From assembly GCF_040409815.1 (NCBI RefSeq), contig NZ_CP099959.1:1426001-1490000 (forward strand): a DNA stretch of 64,000 nt, written 5' to 3'. The position numbers and the translations under genes were made by a program. The notes under the pieces were generated by a model. It ran no database searches. It had not been told where the DNA came from and saw only the letters and a program-made list of their open reading frames with translations. Origin of the DNA: Polynucleobacter sp. UK-FUSCHL-C3 (GTDB lineage: Bacteria > Pseudomonadota > Gammaproteobacteria > Burkholderiales > Burkholderiaceae). Positions 16,062-25,618 of the stretch are shown piece by piece (position 1 is the first letter of the stretch; the number at the start of each line of letters is the position of its first letter).

Positions 16062-18026
16062 TTAAGCAGCTCCCCCAGAGGCTACATTTGCTTCATTGGT
16101 TTTGGCAGCATCATTTGCTAACCACTCTTTGAAGATGCCAGAGACCACCTTGGGGTTAGATTCCACATACTCAACTGCGTAGGCCAAGAGCTCATCGTAT
16201 TCTGCTTTTTTCTCATCCTCAAGGCGTTTACGACTTTCTTCTTCCGCTTTTTTCTCAGCCTCAAGACGTGCGCGCTCTTCCTCTTCTTGAATGCGACGAC
16301 GCTCGCGCTCTAGCTCAACCTCCATCCGGCGTTTCTCTCGAGCCGCCGGTGACATGGTCTCCATTTCGGCTTTGATCTTTTCATCAAATTCTTCTTCAAT
16401 ACGCTGCTCTTCCAAGGCTTGATCGACTTTCGGTGGAAATAAGAGTGGGCGTACTACCCCAAAGAACAAGATACCCAATGAGCCCAGAATGATGACGAAC
16501 TTGAAGAACTCTTTACTAAGTTCGATAACTCCAGGCTGTTTATAAAAGGGTGGCTCATCACTAGCTTCGGCCTTAAACAAGATATTGGCAACACTCACAC
16601 TATCGCCTCTTTTTTCATTAAAGCCAATAGCATCTTTTACTAAATTATTAATTTGCTCAATCTCTTTGGCGTTATAGGCTACTGGCTTCAGAGGCTTGCC
16701 ATCCTTGTCCACGCCTCCCGGTTTGAAGTTAACGACCACACCTGCGGAGACGCGTCTGACCTTGCCCTTTTCCGCCTTAATCCTCTGAATCGCACGATCG
16801 AGTTCGTAATTAACGACATTGTCATTTCGATTATTGGTCACACCACTTCCTGTGTTACCGGGAGGTGCATTGAGATTTTGGGGATTATTGTTACCCGCTG
16901 CCTGCGTATTCAGTGGCGCCTGCCCACCACCAGGGGGTTGATTGGTGAGCGCACCGGGAACTCCAGATGCTGCAGAACTACCTGTCGAGCCTTGATTACT
17001 TTGTTGACTACGAATCGACGCCTGATTAGGTGGCGTATTACGCCCAAAGGTTTCTTCCATGCGCTCTAGTTCACCAAAATCCATATCGATGGTGACCTGC
17101 GCGCGCACATTTTCTTTACCGGCAACGGGTTCCAAAATCGCTTGTACCCGTTTGGATAATGCACCCTCGAGTTCGGCAACGTATTTGAGTTGGGTGCTAT
17201 CTAAGCCCACCGAGCGTTGTGGATTGGGTGCTAATAAGCTTCCCTCAGAATCCACAATCGTGACGTTCGCTGGACCAAGATTAGGAACCGAGGAGCCCAC
17301 TAAGTTAGCGATTGCAGCTACTTGCTGGTTATCTAAGAATCGACCGGGGTGCATGGTGACCACCACCGATGCAGTGGGCTTCTCTTGCTCGCGCATAAAT
17401 GCCGTTTGCTTGGGAATGGCGAGCATCACGCGCGCTGATTTCACTTGACTCAAAGAACTAATGCTTCTCGCTAACTCTCCCTCAAGTCCGCGCTGGTAAT
17501 TGACCTGCTCAACAAACTGGCTCGTCCCCATCTTTTGGTTTTCAAGGAGTTCAAAGCCGACATTACCGGATTTGGGGAGACCCTGACCCGCTAACTTGAG
17601 ACGGGTTTCATACACCGAGGATTCTGGGACCAAGATAGCGGCGCCACCCTCGGTAAATTTATAGGGCACATTCATCTGCTGCAAGGCGGCAACAATCGCA
17701 GCACCATCGCGCTCATTAATGCTTGAGAACAAAACACGGAAATCGCTTTTGCGTCCTGAGAGGGATACAAAAATAATCGCTGCTAAAAAGAGAATCAGTG
17801 CGGCCGCAACAATTAAGCGCTGCTGAAGATTAAGCGCTGAGAACCGAAACATGAGTTCGCGCAATTTTGGGGGGGCTGATGATTTTGCAGGGGCACTTGC
17901 TGCCCGGGCTGCGATTGCTGCCATGGCTGGCGAAAGGGGTGCAGAAGCCGCACTGCCTGAGCCAATATTGACTACAGCAGCATCTTTACCATCTCCCTGC
18001 ATTCCGGGTACGGCTTCATCGCTCAA
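16062..18026 (-). CDS. fliF: Flagellar MS-ring protein FliF
   Basis: Membrane ring on which the basal body is built. N-terminal TM (LIVAAALILFLAAIIFVSL), ring-building domains (FRVLFSSINERDGAAIVAAL; RGLEGELARSISSLSQVKSA), a Gln/Asn/Gly/Pro low-complexity loop, then a second TM near residue 515 and the FliG-binding tail. At 654 residues it is long for the family (usually about 550). Part of the excess is a Glu/Arg/Lys-rich helix of about 75 residues (537-613) between TM2 and the FliG-binding end. First gene of the fliF-R operon. Confidence 0.95.
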   Translation of the reverse strand: MSDEAVPGMQGDGKDAAVVNIGSGSAASAPLSPAMAAIAARAASAPAKSSAPPKLRELMFRFSALNLQQRLIVAAALILFLAAIIFVSLSGRKSDFRVLFSSINERDGAAIVAALQQMNVPYKFTEGGAAILVPESSVYETRLKLAGQGLPKSGNVGFELLENQKMGTSQFVEQVNYQRGLEGELARSISSLSQVKSARVMLAIPKQTAFMREQEKPTASVVVTMHPGRFLDNQQVAAIANLVGSSVPNLGPANVTIVDSEGSLLAPNPQRSVGLDSTQLKYVAELEGALSKRVQAILEPVAGKENVRAQVTIDMDFGELERMEETFGRNTPPNQASIRSQQSNQGSTGSSAASGVPGALTNQPPGGGQAPLNTQAAGNNNPQNLNAPPGNTGSGVTNNRNDNVVNYELDRAIQRIKAEKGKVRRVSAGVVVNFKPGGVDKDGKPLKPVAYNAKEIEQINNLVKDAIGFNEKRGDSVSVANILFKAEASDEPPFYKQPGVIELSKEFFKFVIILGSLGILFFGVVRPLLFPPKVDQALEEQRIEEEFDEKIKAEMETMSPAAREKRRMEVELERERRRIQEEEERARLEAEKKAEEESRKRLEDEKKAEYDELLAYAVEYVESNPKVVSGIFKEWLANDAAKTNEANVASGGAA

Positions 18027-18251
18027 TGGCAGATTCCTAATTAAATCAATCAGTTACAAAAATACTAGTGGATGCAATCAGCGCGTCTCCAATAGCCTCA
18101 TTTTTGTTTCATAAAACGGTCAAAAACAAGGCAAAACAACTATATACAGAATATTTTTATCATTAAACCACTAAATGTTGATATTCTATAACAAATATTG
18201 CCGATTTATAGGAAAATTTTGCCGATTTCGCCTCCCCATTTACCCGCAACC

Positions 18252-19385
18252 ATGCCTAAACCGCTTGCCTCTGAGCCTAAGGATCCAGCCCCACAGTTGA
18301 TGCCCAATCAGCTCGCAGAGGCTTTTGCCCTGTTTTATGAAGAATCCAAGAAGCTAGAGTCGCAACAGGCTGATTTACAAGAGAAAATTAATCAGCTCAC
18401 CCAAGAGCTCTATGACTCAAACCACCGCTTGGGTATTTTGCTCAATGCTATTCCAGCTGGGGTTGTTCTTCTTGAACATAACCTGGTGTCTTTGCACAAT
18501 CCATCGGCATTAAAGTTCTTGCCCAAGATTGTGATTGGTGAAGCACTGACCTTGCCGAGTGATTGGCAGGCGTCGATTGCACCGGGCGAGTACTTAATTG
18601 AAAGCCCCGCTGGAAGGCGCACGGTGCAATTGGTGCGCATCGATGAGGGAAGTCGCAGCATTGTGCAAATTCAAGACATCAGCGCCAACATTCATTTGCA
18701 TCAACAGTCGCAGCAAGAAAATCGTCTAGCAGCCATGGGTAAAATGGCAGCTAGCATTGCGCATCAATTTCGCACGCCACTAGCAACTGCTCTGCTCTAC
18801 TCTTCGCACCTGTGCGATGGCAAGATTGCTGTAGAAGAATCCAAAGAGTTTGCCGAGCGTCTACGTAAGCAACTGCTTGGCTTAGAAAAACTCTCGCAAG
18901 ATATGTTGCGCTTTATTACCAATCGGCCCCGCAAGTCTGAACTGGTTCCCATTGCCAGCATTGTGCAAACGGCAGAGCAGGCTATTCGTCCGCTGTGTGA
19001 GAAAAAGGGAGTGCAACTGCTTTCTAAAATTGATCTCTCCAAAGACCAATTGGTAAATGTCGAGCAGCAAGCGATTGTGAATGCCCTCTTAGCAATTTTA
19101 GAAAATGCTCTAGAGGTCTCCGAGTCGGGTAAACAGATTTCTATTGAAGGCAGTAGCAATGCGCAACGCGTGACCATCGTCATCGAAGATCAAGGCCCTG
19201 GTATTCCGCAAGCAATGATTGACTCTTTATTTGAACCCTTCTCGACGGGACACTCCAATGGCACCGGTCTTGGATTAGCGATTGCAAAGAACGCCTTAGA
19301 GGCGCACCGTGGTTCAATCCATGCTGAGAACTATTCCAAGGGTGCGCGTTTTACGATTACCTTACCCTGCATGAACTCTTTATAG
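18252..19385 (+). CDS. fleS: Flagellar sensor histidine kinase, FleS/FlrB-like
   Basis: Soluble kinase expected to phosphorylate the adjacent sigma54 activator. A coiled segment is followed by a PAS-like region, then the H-box MAASIAHQFRTPLATALLY, typical of FleS, and an HATPase domain with DQGPGIP and GTGLGLAIAKNALEAH. No TM segment is seen. The start is uncertain: the ATG at 18252 has no clear ribosome site, while a TTG at 18219 has AGGA at good spacing and would add 11 residues. It lies 18 bases before fleR and is divergent from fliF. Confidence 0.85.
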   Translation: MPKPLASEPKDPAPQLMPNQLAEAFALFYEESKKLESQQADLQEKINQLTQELYDSNHRLGILLNAIPAGVVLLEHNLVSLHNPSALKFLPKIVIGEALTLPSDWQASIAPGEYLIESPAGRRTVQLVRIDEGSRSIVQIQDISANIHLHQQSQQENRLAAMGKMAASIAHQFRTPLATALLYSSHLCDGKIAVEESKEFAERLRKQLLGLEKLSQDMLRFITNRPRKSELVPIASIVQTAEQAIRPLCEKKGVQLLSKIDLSKDQLVNVEQQAIVNALLAILENALEVSESGKQISIEGSSNAQRVTIVIEDQGPGIPQAMIDSLFEPFSTGHSNGTGLGLAIAKNALEAHRGSIHAENYSKGARFTITLPCMNSL

Positions 19386-19403
19386 GACGAGCACACTAGC
19401 CCC

Positions 19404-20873
19404 ATGATGACCCCCACCAATACTGACTTTCCTGTCATTCTGGTTGAAGACGATGAAGATTTGCGTGAGGCGATTGCGGTTACCTTACGCCTGAATCACA
19501 TTGACTTTGTGACCCATCAACGCGCCGAGAGTGTTCTGCCACTTTTGCAACCTGGGCTCAAAACCGTTCTGATTACTGATTACCGTCTGCCTGGCATGAA
19601 CGGTCTTGATCTGCTCAAAATAGCTCTCAAAGAAATCCCCGACCTGCCAGTCATTGTGATGACGGCGTTTGCCGATGCCAAGCTCGCGGTTGAAGCTCTG
19701 AAAGCCGGTGCGCGTGATTTTCTAATTAAGCCCTTCGTGCCCGATCAACTAATCGAAATTATCTCGCGCTATCGACCACCCAATCTTCCCCATGAGACAA
19801 GTACTGCAATCCAAACCAGCGTAGCGTCACCTCCTAAATTAGTAGCGGATCAACAAAAACTGTCACCCGCCATCATTGCAGTAGACCCTGCCATGATTAA
19901 TACACTGGCGCGTTGCGAGCGGGTTGCTAAAACCGATACGAGCGTTTTGATTACGGGCGGCTCAGGGGTTGGTAAAGAAATCATTGCGCACCACATTCAT
20001 CTCACCTCCAAGCGTGCGAGCGGTCCTTACGTGGCTCTTAATTGCGCAGCGATCCCCGATACGCTCTTGGAGTCGATTCTTTTTGGTCATGAAAAAGGTT
20101 CCTTTACTGGCGCTACTAAATCGCAGTCGGGTAAGTTTGAGCAAGCCGATGGCGGCACATTATTTTTAGACGAGATTGGTGAGATGCCTGCATCCTTGCA
20201 AGCCAAACTTTTGCGGGTCTTGCAAGATAAGATGGTGGAGCGTTTGGGTTCGGCTGAACCAATTAAAGCCGACGTGCGCATCATTGCTGCCACCAATCGC
20301 AATCTGGAGGAACAGGTACAAGCCGGTCGCTTTCGAGAAGACCTCTACTTTCGCTTAGCCGTGTTTCCGATTCATATTCCAGAGCTCCATAAACGCGCTG
20401 GCGATATCTTGCCACTCGCCGATTTTTTCCTAAAACGCTATCGCCTCAATATTGGTCGCGATGATCTAGTCTTGGGCCCCAGTGCTCTGGAGATGCTCCC
20501 CCAGTACAACTGGCCAGGTAATGTTCGAGAACTGGAAAATATCATCCAACGCGCTGTGCTTCTCTGTGACGGTGATGAAATTGGGGCTGAGCACCTCGAG
20601 ATCCATTCCCAAAAACCACCCAATGAGAGTGCCTCCTCACATTCTTTGAGGGAAAACCCGCAAAATGGCACAAATATTGCATCTAATTTAACAAGTACCC
20701 AAGGGTCTAGCGCTAACGATATGAACTCGGTGGAACGGGAGCATATCCTCAAGGTCTTAGCCCAAGTTGGCGGTAATCGCAGTAAGGCGGTGCAGATTTT
20801 AGGGATTTCAGAGCGAGCACTACGCTATAAGCTCAAATCCTATAAAGAGGCTGGTTTTGAGGTGGATAAGTAA
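19404..20873 (+). CDS. fleR: Sigma54-dependent flagellar response regulator, FleR/FlrC-like
   Basis: Activator of middle flagellar promoters. Receiver domain with acidic pocket VEDDED and phospho-acceptor Asp59 (ITDYRLPGMNG), AAA+ domain with Walker A GGSGVGKE, the sigma54-contact loop GSFTGA, Walker B GGTLFLDEIGEMP, and a C-terminal Fis-type HTH (GNRSKAVQILGISERALRYK). It pairs with fleS upstream; likely targets are the sigma54-type boxes at 4054 and 25603. Confidence 0.9.
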   Translation: MMTPTNTDFPVILVEDDEDLREAIAVTLRLNHIDFVTHQRAESVLPLLQPGLKTVLITDYRLPGMNGLDLLKIALKEIPDLPVIVMTAFADAKLAVEALKAGARDFLIKPFVPDQLIEIISRYRPPNLPHETSTAIQTSVASPPKLVADQQKLSPAIIAVDPAMINTLARCERVAKTDTSVLITGGSGVGKEIIAHHIHLTSKRASGPYVALNCAAIPDTLLESILFGHEKGSFTGATKSQSGKFEQADGGTLFLDEIGEMPASLQAKLLRVLQDKMVERLGSAEPIKADVRIIAATNRNLEEQVQAGRFREDLYFRLAVFPIHIPELHKRAGDILPLADFFLKRYRLNIGRDDLVLGPSALEMLPQYNWPGNVRELENIIQRAVLLCDGDEIGAEHLEIHSQKPPNESASSHSLRENPQNGTNIASNLTSTQGSSANDMNSVEREHILKVLAQVGGNRSKAVQILGISERALRYKLKSYKEAGFEVDK

Positions 20874-20913
20874 AGTATTGATTTAATTAGAAAAGATCGT
20901 AATAATAGGGTTT

Positions 20914-21249
20914 ATGGATACCAAGAATCTCGATTCAATGATGGCTAGGATGCAAGCAATGCAGGCGGCAATGGCCACCGGCTTGCCTGGTGCTCCTGCC
21001 AACACTGACCCTAAAGCGGGTAACGGAGTCGATTTCCAGAACATTTTGAAGAACGCGATTGAGAATGTCAGCAATGCCTCAAACGTGGCCCAAGCCAAGG
21101 CACAGGCATTTTCTGCCGGCAATTCTGACACTTCCTTGGAAGAAGTCATTATTTCTCTACAAAAAGCCAACCTCTCTCTGCAAGGCATGATTGCGGTTCG
21201 TAACCGCTTAGTCGATGCCTACAAAGAAGTCACCAGCCTGCAGGTTTAA
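20914..21249 (+). CDS. fliE: Flagellar hook-basal body complex protein FliE
   Basis: Joins the MS ring to the rod. At 111 residues it has the normal length; the conserved C-terminus SLEEVIISLQKANLSLQGMI and AVRNRLVDAYKEV is clear. It follows fleR by 40 bases on the plus strand, away from fliF, and ends just before the convergent antitoxin gene. Confidence 0.95.
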   Translation: MDTKNLDSMMARMQAMQAAMATGLPGAPANTDPKAGNGVDFQNILKNAIENVSNASNVAQAKAQAFSAGNSDTSLEEVIISLQKANLSLQGMIAVRNRLVDAYKEVTSLQV

Positions 21250-21298
21250 ATCTAAACCCCCTAACGTTTTAGGAAGTTGCTCTTTATCCTTGGTTTAA

Positions 21299-21673
21299 TT
21301 AACCCAAGGTTGCGATCATCTCAATTTTTGGCGCAACTGTTCTAACCAACTTCTCAACACCATGCCCTGGATTTGACCTTTTTTGGGAAACAAGTAATCC
21401 TAATTTCTCCAAGAGTCCAATATCCTTGGTAACGGCGGAACGTTCGCGATGTAATTTGACTGTCAGTTGAGTAATTGTCTTGGGTTCATCCATGACCTCC
21501 AGCATCAAGCGTCTGCGCGCTTCTGAAAGAACCATGAACATCTCTTGAGGGTCTTCAAATGAGAAAGTGGCTGATTTTTTAAATGACTCGCCGCGGTCGG
21601 CTTTTTGTGCAGCCTTTCGAGCACGATCAAAAAAGCTCTCAACCTTATCAGTACGAATAATTACTTTTGCCAT
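21299..21673 (-). CDS. Winged-helix antitoxin-like regulator (TumA-like)
   Basis: 124 residues. The C-terminal half is a winged helix of MarR/ArsR type ([39 protein letters not shown]). It overlaps the upstream gene, a TumE-family toxin candidate, by 13 bases on the same strand, which is the usual toxin-first arrangement of TumE/TumA-type pairs. It probably neutralises the partner and represses the pair. Family assignment is from memory of the motif pattern. Confidence 0.65.
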   Translation of the reverse strand: MAKVIIRTDKVESFFDRARKAAQKADRGESFKKSATFSFEDPQEMFMVLSEARRRLMLEVMDEPKTITQLTVKLHRERSAVTKDIGLLEKLGLLVSQKRSNPGHGVEKLVRTVAPKIEMIATLG

Positions 21674-22011
21674 TTCTTCCCCTTTTTTAATCCTTTAACG
21701 ATTATCTGCCATTCTTCTTGAAACCGCTCCAAGGTTTGTTCATAACTCACAAACTCCACTGGGGCAACTTTTCCCATATAGTGCCTGTGGTGGTAATCGT
21801 GTGCATTATCAAACCCAAGCACTCGCCCGTTATCTTTTTGGCAAATTAATCGATTGATATATGCCAAGTTGTACCTTGTTACCACTGTCTTACCATCCTT
21901 CACATAACCCCAAACCTCAAAACTAAGAAGTCCACCACCATTACTTGCCTTTAGATGAAAAGTTTCTCTCTCCAGCTGAGTTTCAACCTTGGGCATTGAT
22001 TTTTTATTCAT
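21661..22011 (-). CDS. TumE-family (DUF6516-type) putative toxin
   Basis: 116 residues. The core [35 protein letters not shown] and [16 protein letters not shown] match what I know of TumE-type toxins, where the DNAHxxHHRH segment is the hallmark. It is followed by the overlapping antitoxin candidate. The pair is inserted between fliE and the fhlB-type gene and has no evident flagellar role. Confidence 0.65.
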   Translation of the reverse strand: MNKKSMPKVETQLERETFHLKASNGGGLLSFEVWGYVKDGKTVVTRYNLAYINRLICQKDNGRVLGFDNAHDYHHRHYMGKVAPVEFVSYEQTLERFQEEWQIIVKGLKKGKKWQK

Positions 22012-22156
22012 TAACTAAAGTGTAACAGATGTGCAATCTAATTGCATACCTGAATTCAGGAAAAGTTAAAGCCTTTTCATATTGGACATATTTCTAAATC
22101 TAGCTTGGATTCAGGCCAAAACAGGCGTTGCGCCTAATGGAGTAAATGAAGCCTGA

Positions 22157-22453
22157 TCAATTAGCCTTAGGCGGCTCCGGCACAGTCTTGCCATCAATCT
22201 CATAGGCCCATGCTAGCACTTCTGCAACGGCAGCATACAAATCGGGGGGCACAACATCATTGAGTTTGAGTTGCATTAAGAACTCCACAAGCTCTGGCTC
22301 ATTACGCGTTGGTATACCAAACTCTTTAGCCTTCGCTAGGATTGCTTCAGCCACATAGCCCTCACCTTGACCGGTAACTCGTGGGGCTGCGCCGTTAAGC
22401 TCATACTTGAGAGCAACAGCCTTGAGTACTTTATTGGGGCTATTGGGTGTCAT
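22157..22453 (-). CDS. FhlB-like protein (FlhB C-terminal domain homologue)
   Basis: 98 residues resembling the cytoplasmic C-terminal domain of FlhB alone, without its membrane part (AVALKYELNGAAPRVTGQGEGYVAEAI-like start, then AKEFGIPTRNEPELVEFL). The cleavage motif NPTH of full FlhB is absent; the corresponding place reads NGAAPR. It overlaps the upstream FliK-like gene by 4 bases. Full-length flhB is not in this window. Such short proteins can partly stand in for the FlhB domain in export. Confidence 0.8.
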   Translation of the reverse strand: MTPNSPNKVLKAVALKYELNGAAPRVTGQGEGYVAEAILAKAKEFGIPTRNEPELVEFLMQLKLNDVVPPDLYAAVAEVLAWAYEIDGKTVPEPPKAN

Positions 22454-23484
22454 GGTGCGACCCCATCACTGATGGCTACATGCGTTTCTACTTTAACGTG
22501 TTGACTGATTTGATCTTGTAGATCCGTTAACCGTTCTGTGAGAATCGATTTGGTTTGGGCTGAGGTCTCAATCGTGAGATTAACGCTCTCACCAAACTGA
22601 GTACCAACCACTTTTAACTTACCCAAATGAGGTAGTTCAACTTCCATGGTGATGCGTGCACCCTTCATCACTTGGCCAGGATCTTCTGTACTTTGCTGCC
22701 ACGCATCCTCACGCTTAAATACAACATAGAGATTCGGTAAGAGTAATCCTTGCCAAGCAAGATCGCCCCGCAGCAGTAACTTGACCGCATCGCGTACTTG
22801 CGGTGTATCTGCATTTAATTGCGCGAGGAGCGTACTTGCCTGTTGGCTAACATTACCATCAACATGAGGCTCGGCCTCTTCTGCGATCGAGAGTGCTGCA
22901 GGCATTAAGAGTTTCTTAATCTGCTCACCGGCAAAGATGCCAGAGTTTTGTAGATTTTGATACAAGATGTTCATGGCAGCGCGTGGATCGCTTGCGAGCG
23001 GCACATTTTGATCACCTGATGGCCATGCCACCACTGCGGTATTGGTCTTGTTCTTTAAAGCCAGATTAGGATCAACATCATCCGCTTCCAAGATATTGGA
23101 GAGTAATTGCCCCAAGGCAGCGCTTCCCAAATTATCGAGTCGGCTAAGGCTTGGGGATACGGTTGATTTTGCATCTGCAATCACAGCTGCTGTAGCGGGG
23201 TCTAATTTAGTTTGGGACTTAGAGAGCTCTAGAAGTACTGCTTGATTAACCTCAGGCTCAGCCAATTGACTGCCCTTAAGCATGGCTGCTTGCATGGCAT
23301 TGTGAAGGGTCACACTTGGATTGGCATCATTGACCGGCAAGGTCATATTGAGCGCTACACGAGGATCAATTGCTTTGAGGTTTTCAACGACGGATGGGGC
23401 AGCAGGTGGATTCACCAAATCATTGCGGTGAAACTCCACAATTGGGTTTGCTGGTATGCCAGTGGTCGGTATCTGTATTGCCAC
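22450..23484 (-). CDS. FliK-like flagellar hook-length control domain protein
   Basis: 344 residues with no TM. The C-terminal part resembles a Flg_hook domain (MEVELPHLGKLKVVGTQFGE, SVNLTIETSAQTKSILTERL). The N-terminal two thirds are Ala/Leu/Asn-rich. Coupled to the FhlB-like gene by a 4-base overlap, so the two probably act together in export switching, parallel to fliK (10776-12326) and the external flhB. Role is inference. Confidence 0.65.
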   Translation of the reverse strand: MAIQIPTTGIPANPIVEFHRNDLVNPPAAPSVVENLKAIDPRVALNMTLPVNDANPSVTLHNAMQAAMLKGSQLAEPEVNQAVLLELSKSQTKLDPATAAVIADAKSTVSPSLSRLDNLGSAALGQLLSNILEADDVDPNLALKNKTNTAVVAWPSGDQNVPLASDPRAAMNILYQNLQNSGIFAGEQIKKLLMPAALSIAEEAEPHVDGNVSQQASTLLAQLNADTPQVRDAVKLLLRGDLAWQGLLLPNLYVVFKREDAWQQSTEDPGQVMKGARITMEVELPHLGKLKVVGTQFGESVNLTIETSAQTKSILTERLTDLQDQISQHVKVETHVAISDGVAP

Positions 23485-23647
23485 CCTAACCCCCTAATCA
23501 ATCCGTAACTCCCTGCGCACTCGGTCAAACTGGCGCATACCTCTATATTACGGCTAAATTAGCCATTTAGGTAATGCCAATCAGAAAGCATTGTTCACCA
23601 AGCCTGAGGACCCTAGGCCTTAAAGCCCAGACAACAAGGTAGAGTCT

Positions 23648-24088
23648 TTAATAAGCCGCAGCAACTCGTGCGGGATTACTGGAGCTTACGGTCTGCAAAA
23701 CCGGTACAGGCTCTTTAGGAGCTAGGTTCACCCAAGCTTCATAGAGGGGGGTTAGAACATCTAATACTTCTTGGATCTTCTCGGGTGACTTGGTCACTCG
23801 AGCACTGATGATCTCGCGTAGGGACCACTCATAAATGGCGCCGAGGCTTTGGGCAATATCGCCGCCCTCTTTGTAATCAATACAGGCTACCAAGCCCTGT
23901 TGAATCAGGTCATGTGCTTTGGTAAAAGACTCAATTCCATAGCGGCCATTCTCGAGCTCTTTCTTGCCGATCTTGAGGTGATCAAATAGGCGCTCATAGA
24001 CCAACACAATCAACTGAGAGGAATTAGCAGAAACAACTCCGGTTTCAATACTATTGGCTGCGTACGCAAGAGCAGATTTTGAGCCCAT
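23648..24088 (-). CDS. fliS: Flagellin export chaperone FliS
   Basis: Binds flagellin C-termini before export. Helical, 146 residues, with the family features ANSIETGVVSANSSQLIVLVYERLFDHL and a C-terminal Ala-rich helix. It lies 16 bases after fliD. Confidence 0.93.
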   Translation of the reverse strand: MGSKSALAYAANSIETGVVSANSSQLIVLVYERLFDHLKIGKKELENGRYGIESFTKAHDLIQQGLVACIDYKEGGDIAQSLGAIYEWSLREIISARVTKSPEKIQEVLDVLTPLYEAWVNLAPKEPVPVLQTVSSSNPARVAAAY

Positions 24089-24104
24089 GATGATTCCTTA
24101 TTAA

Positions 24105-25541
24105 TTAGTTATTTTTCTGACTATTGGTTAAAGCATCCAGTGCGCTTGTCAGCGAGTTACTGGTGGAGCTGAGCTGGAAAAGTAAGGCGTTCAATGCTGA
24201 GTATTGAGAAATCAAATTATTTTGAATGGAGTTCAAACGAATCTGTAAATTATCTTTACGTTTCGTAAGGTCTTGCATTGCAGTTGTTTCAGAAGTAATT
24301 TGACTACTCAAAGCCCCGCCTGCCTTCACTTGTGAAGTTAAGAACGTATTGAGATTACTCGTGCTACTCACATAGCCCATGGTCACTCCCAAGGCCAAGG
24401 TGTCCCGCAGACCTGCAGCACTTGCCGTTGTAAACGAAGCAGAATTAAATTTAGCAGTGCCATCCAATTGCAGATCAATCCCTAAGGTACTTAAGCTCAT
24501 GGTCGTTAAGGTGCCATTGGAGGTGTATGAGATTCCCTTAGCAAAACTATCTTTAATCTGATTAATAAACGATAAGGTAGAGGGTGAATTTGCAAAATTA
24601 CCAGGCTTATCCGAATTCGCACTATTGGCAGTCATAGACTTATGGGTGCTCATCACATCGTTATAAGCCGCAATCAATGTATTAATTGCTTCACTAGAAA
24701 TATCAGCACCCTTGGTTACACTAATTGTTTGAGCCGTTACTGAGGCTTTATTCAAGCTCAGAGTAAGGCCATCAATCACATCCGTCACCGTATTACTAGT
24801 GCGGGAGAAGGTGGTGCCATTAACAATAAATGAGGCGTTGGCAGCCGCAGCAACTGGTGTATTTGTTAGTGCAGGTGTGGCTCCGGTTAAGCCGGTAAGC
24901 CCTGTAAAGCTAATAGCATTTGTAGTGCCGGTTTGCGTTCCTTGGATCATTAGGGCCCAATTGGAACTTCCAGTGGTCTCTACCACGCTAGCACTCACAT
25001 TCACTCCTAAACCATTAATCCAGTTCTTGAGATCCGTAATACTTGGGCTAGCACCCAGGACAGTAACCGCATTAGCTGTCACGACCCCACTCACGGTTTT
25101 ATTACCATTGGTGTTGTAGGTAGTGCCTGCCACGGTAATAGCAAAACCGTTCGTCGCATCCACCGTAGCAGAGGCGGTACTGGAGGTATAACCACTCACG
25201 GTATTGCGGGTAGCCGTTGCTAGACTATTCACCGTTACCGAATGGTTGCCCTTGATGGCTCCATTACTAGCGGTAGCAGATATCACTGTTGAGTCGGAAC
25301 TGCTCGCTGCAGAATTATTAAAGGTAGAAGGCGTCTGAAATACAGTCAGCGCATCTTGAAAGGTAGCTACTTTACTTTTAATCGTTCCCAGATCACTAAT
25401 GACGAGCTTCTTTTGCTCGATCTGAGATTTAATCTTATCTAGCGGTTTATTCTCAACCGTCATCAACTGCTCAACGATTGTAGCCACATCAATGGAAGAC
25501 GTGCCGACCGAGGAATTTGAACTAGTTGAGGAAACAGCCAT
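24105..25541 (-). CDS. fliD: Flagellar filament cap protein FliD (standard form)
   Basis: Caps the filament and catalyses flagellin insertion. At 478 residues it has the usual length. N-terminal SIDVATIVEQLMTVENKPLD and C-terminal QIRLNSIQNNLISQYSALNA-type coiled ends flank a single central D2/D3 region. A second, 1226-residue FliD (31611-35291) shares the same ends and the sequence NSANSDKPG. A sigma54-type promoter lies in the 101-base gap after flaG. Confidence 0.95.
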   Translation of the reverse strand: MAVSSTSSNSSVGTSSIDVATIVEQLMTVENKPLDKIKSQIEQKKLVISDLGTIKSKVATFQDALTVFQTPSTFNNSAASSSDSTVISATASNGAIKGNHSVTVNSLATATRNTVSGYTSSTASATVDATNGFAITVAGTTYNTNGNKTVSGVVTANAVTVLGASPSITDLKNWINGLGVNVSASVVETTGSSNWALMIQGTQTGTTNAISFTGLTGLTGATPALTNTPVAAAANASFIVNGTTFSRTSNTVTDVIDGLTLSLNKASVTAQTISVTKGADISSEAINTLIAAYNDVMSTHKSMTANSANSDKPGNFANSPSTLSFINQIKDSFAKGISYTSNGTLTTMSLSTLGIDLQLDGTAKFNSASFTTASAAGLRDTLALGVTMGYVSSTSNLNTFLTSQVKAGGALSSQITSETTAMQDLTKRKDNLQIRLNSIQNNLISQYSALNALLFQLSSTSNSLTSALDALTNSQKNN

Positions 25542-25602
25542 TTTAGGGTTCGCTATTTAAAAAGATAAATATCAATACAAGGGGGTACTGATACTGATCT
25601 TA

Positions 25603-25618
25603 TGCAAATTACGTGCCA
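25603..25618 (-). promoter_or_regulatory. Sigma54 promoter for fliD, consensus match
   Basis: Minus strand TGGCAC-GTAAT-TTGCA is a full consensus match with the 10-base GG to GC spacing. It lies 62 bases upstream of the fliD ATG, and its -24 half falls inside the inverted repeat at 25608-25640. Confidence 0.75.

Noticed and set aside
18200..18228. GCCGATTT boxes before fleS as FliA promoters
   Set aside because: No TAAA-like element at 15-16 bases upstream of either copy.
23562..23585. TAAA-N11-GCCGTAAT upstream of the FliK-like gene
   Set aside because: Spacing is four to five bases too short for sigma28.
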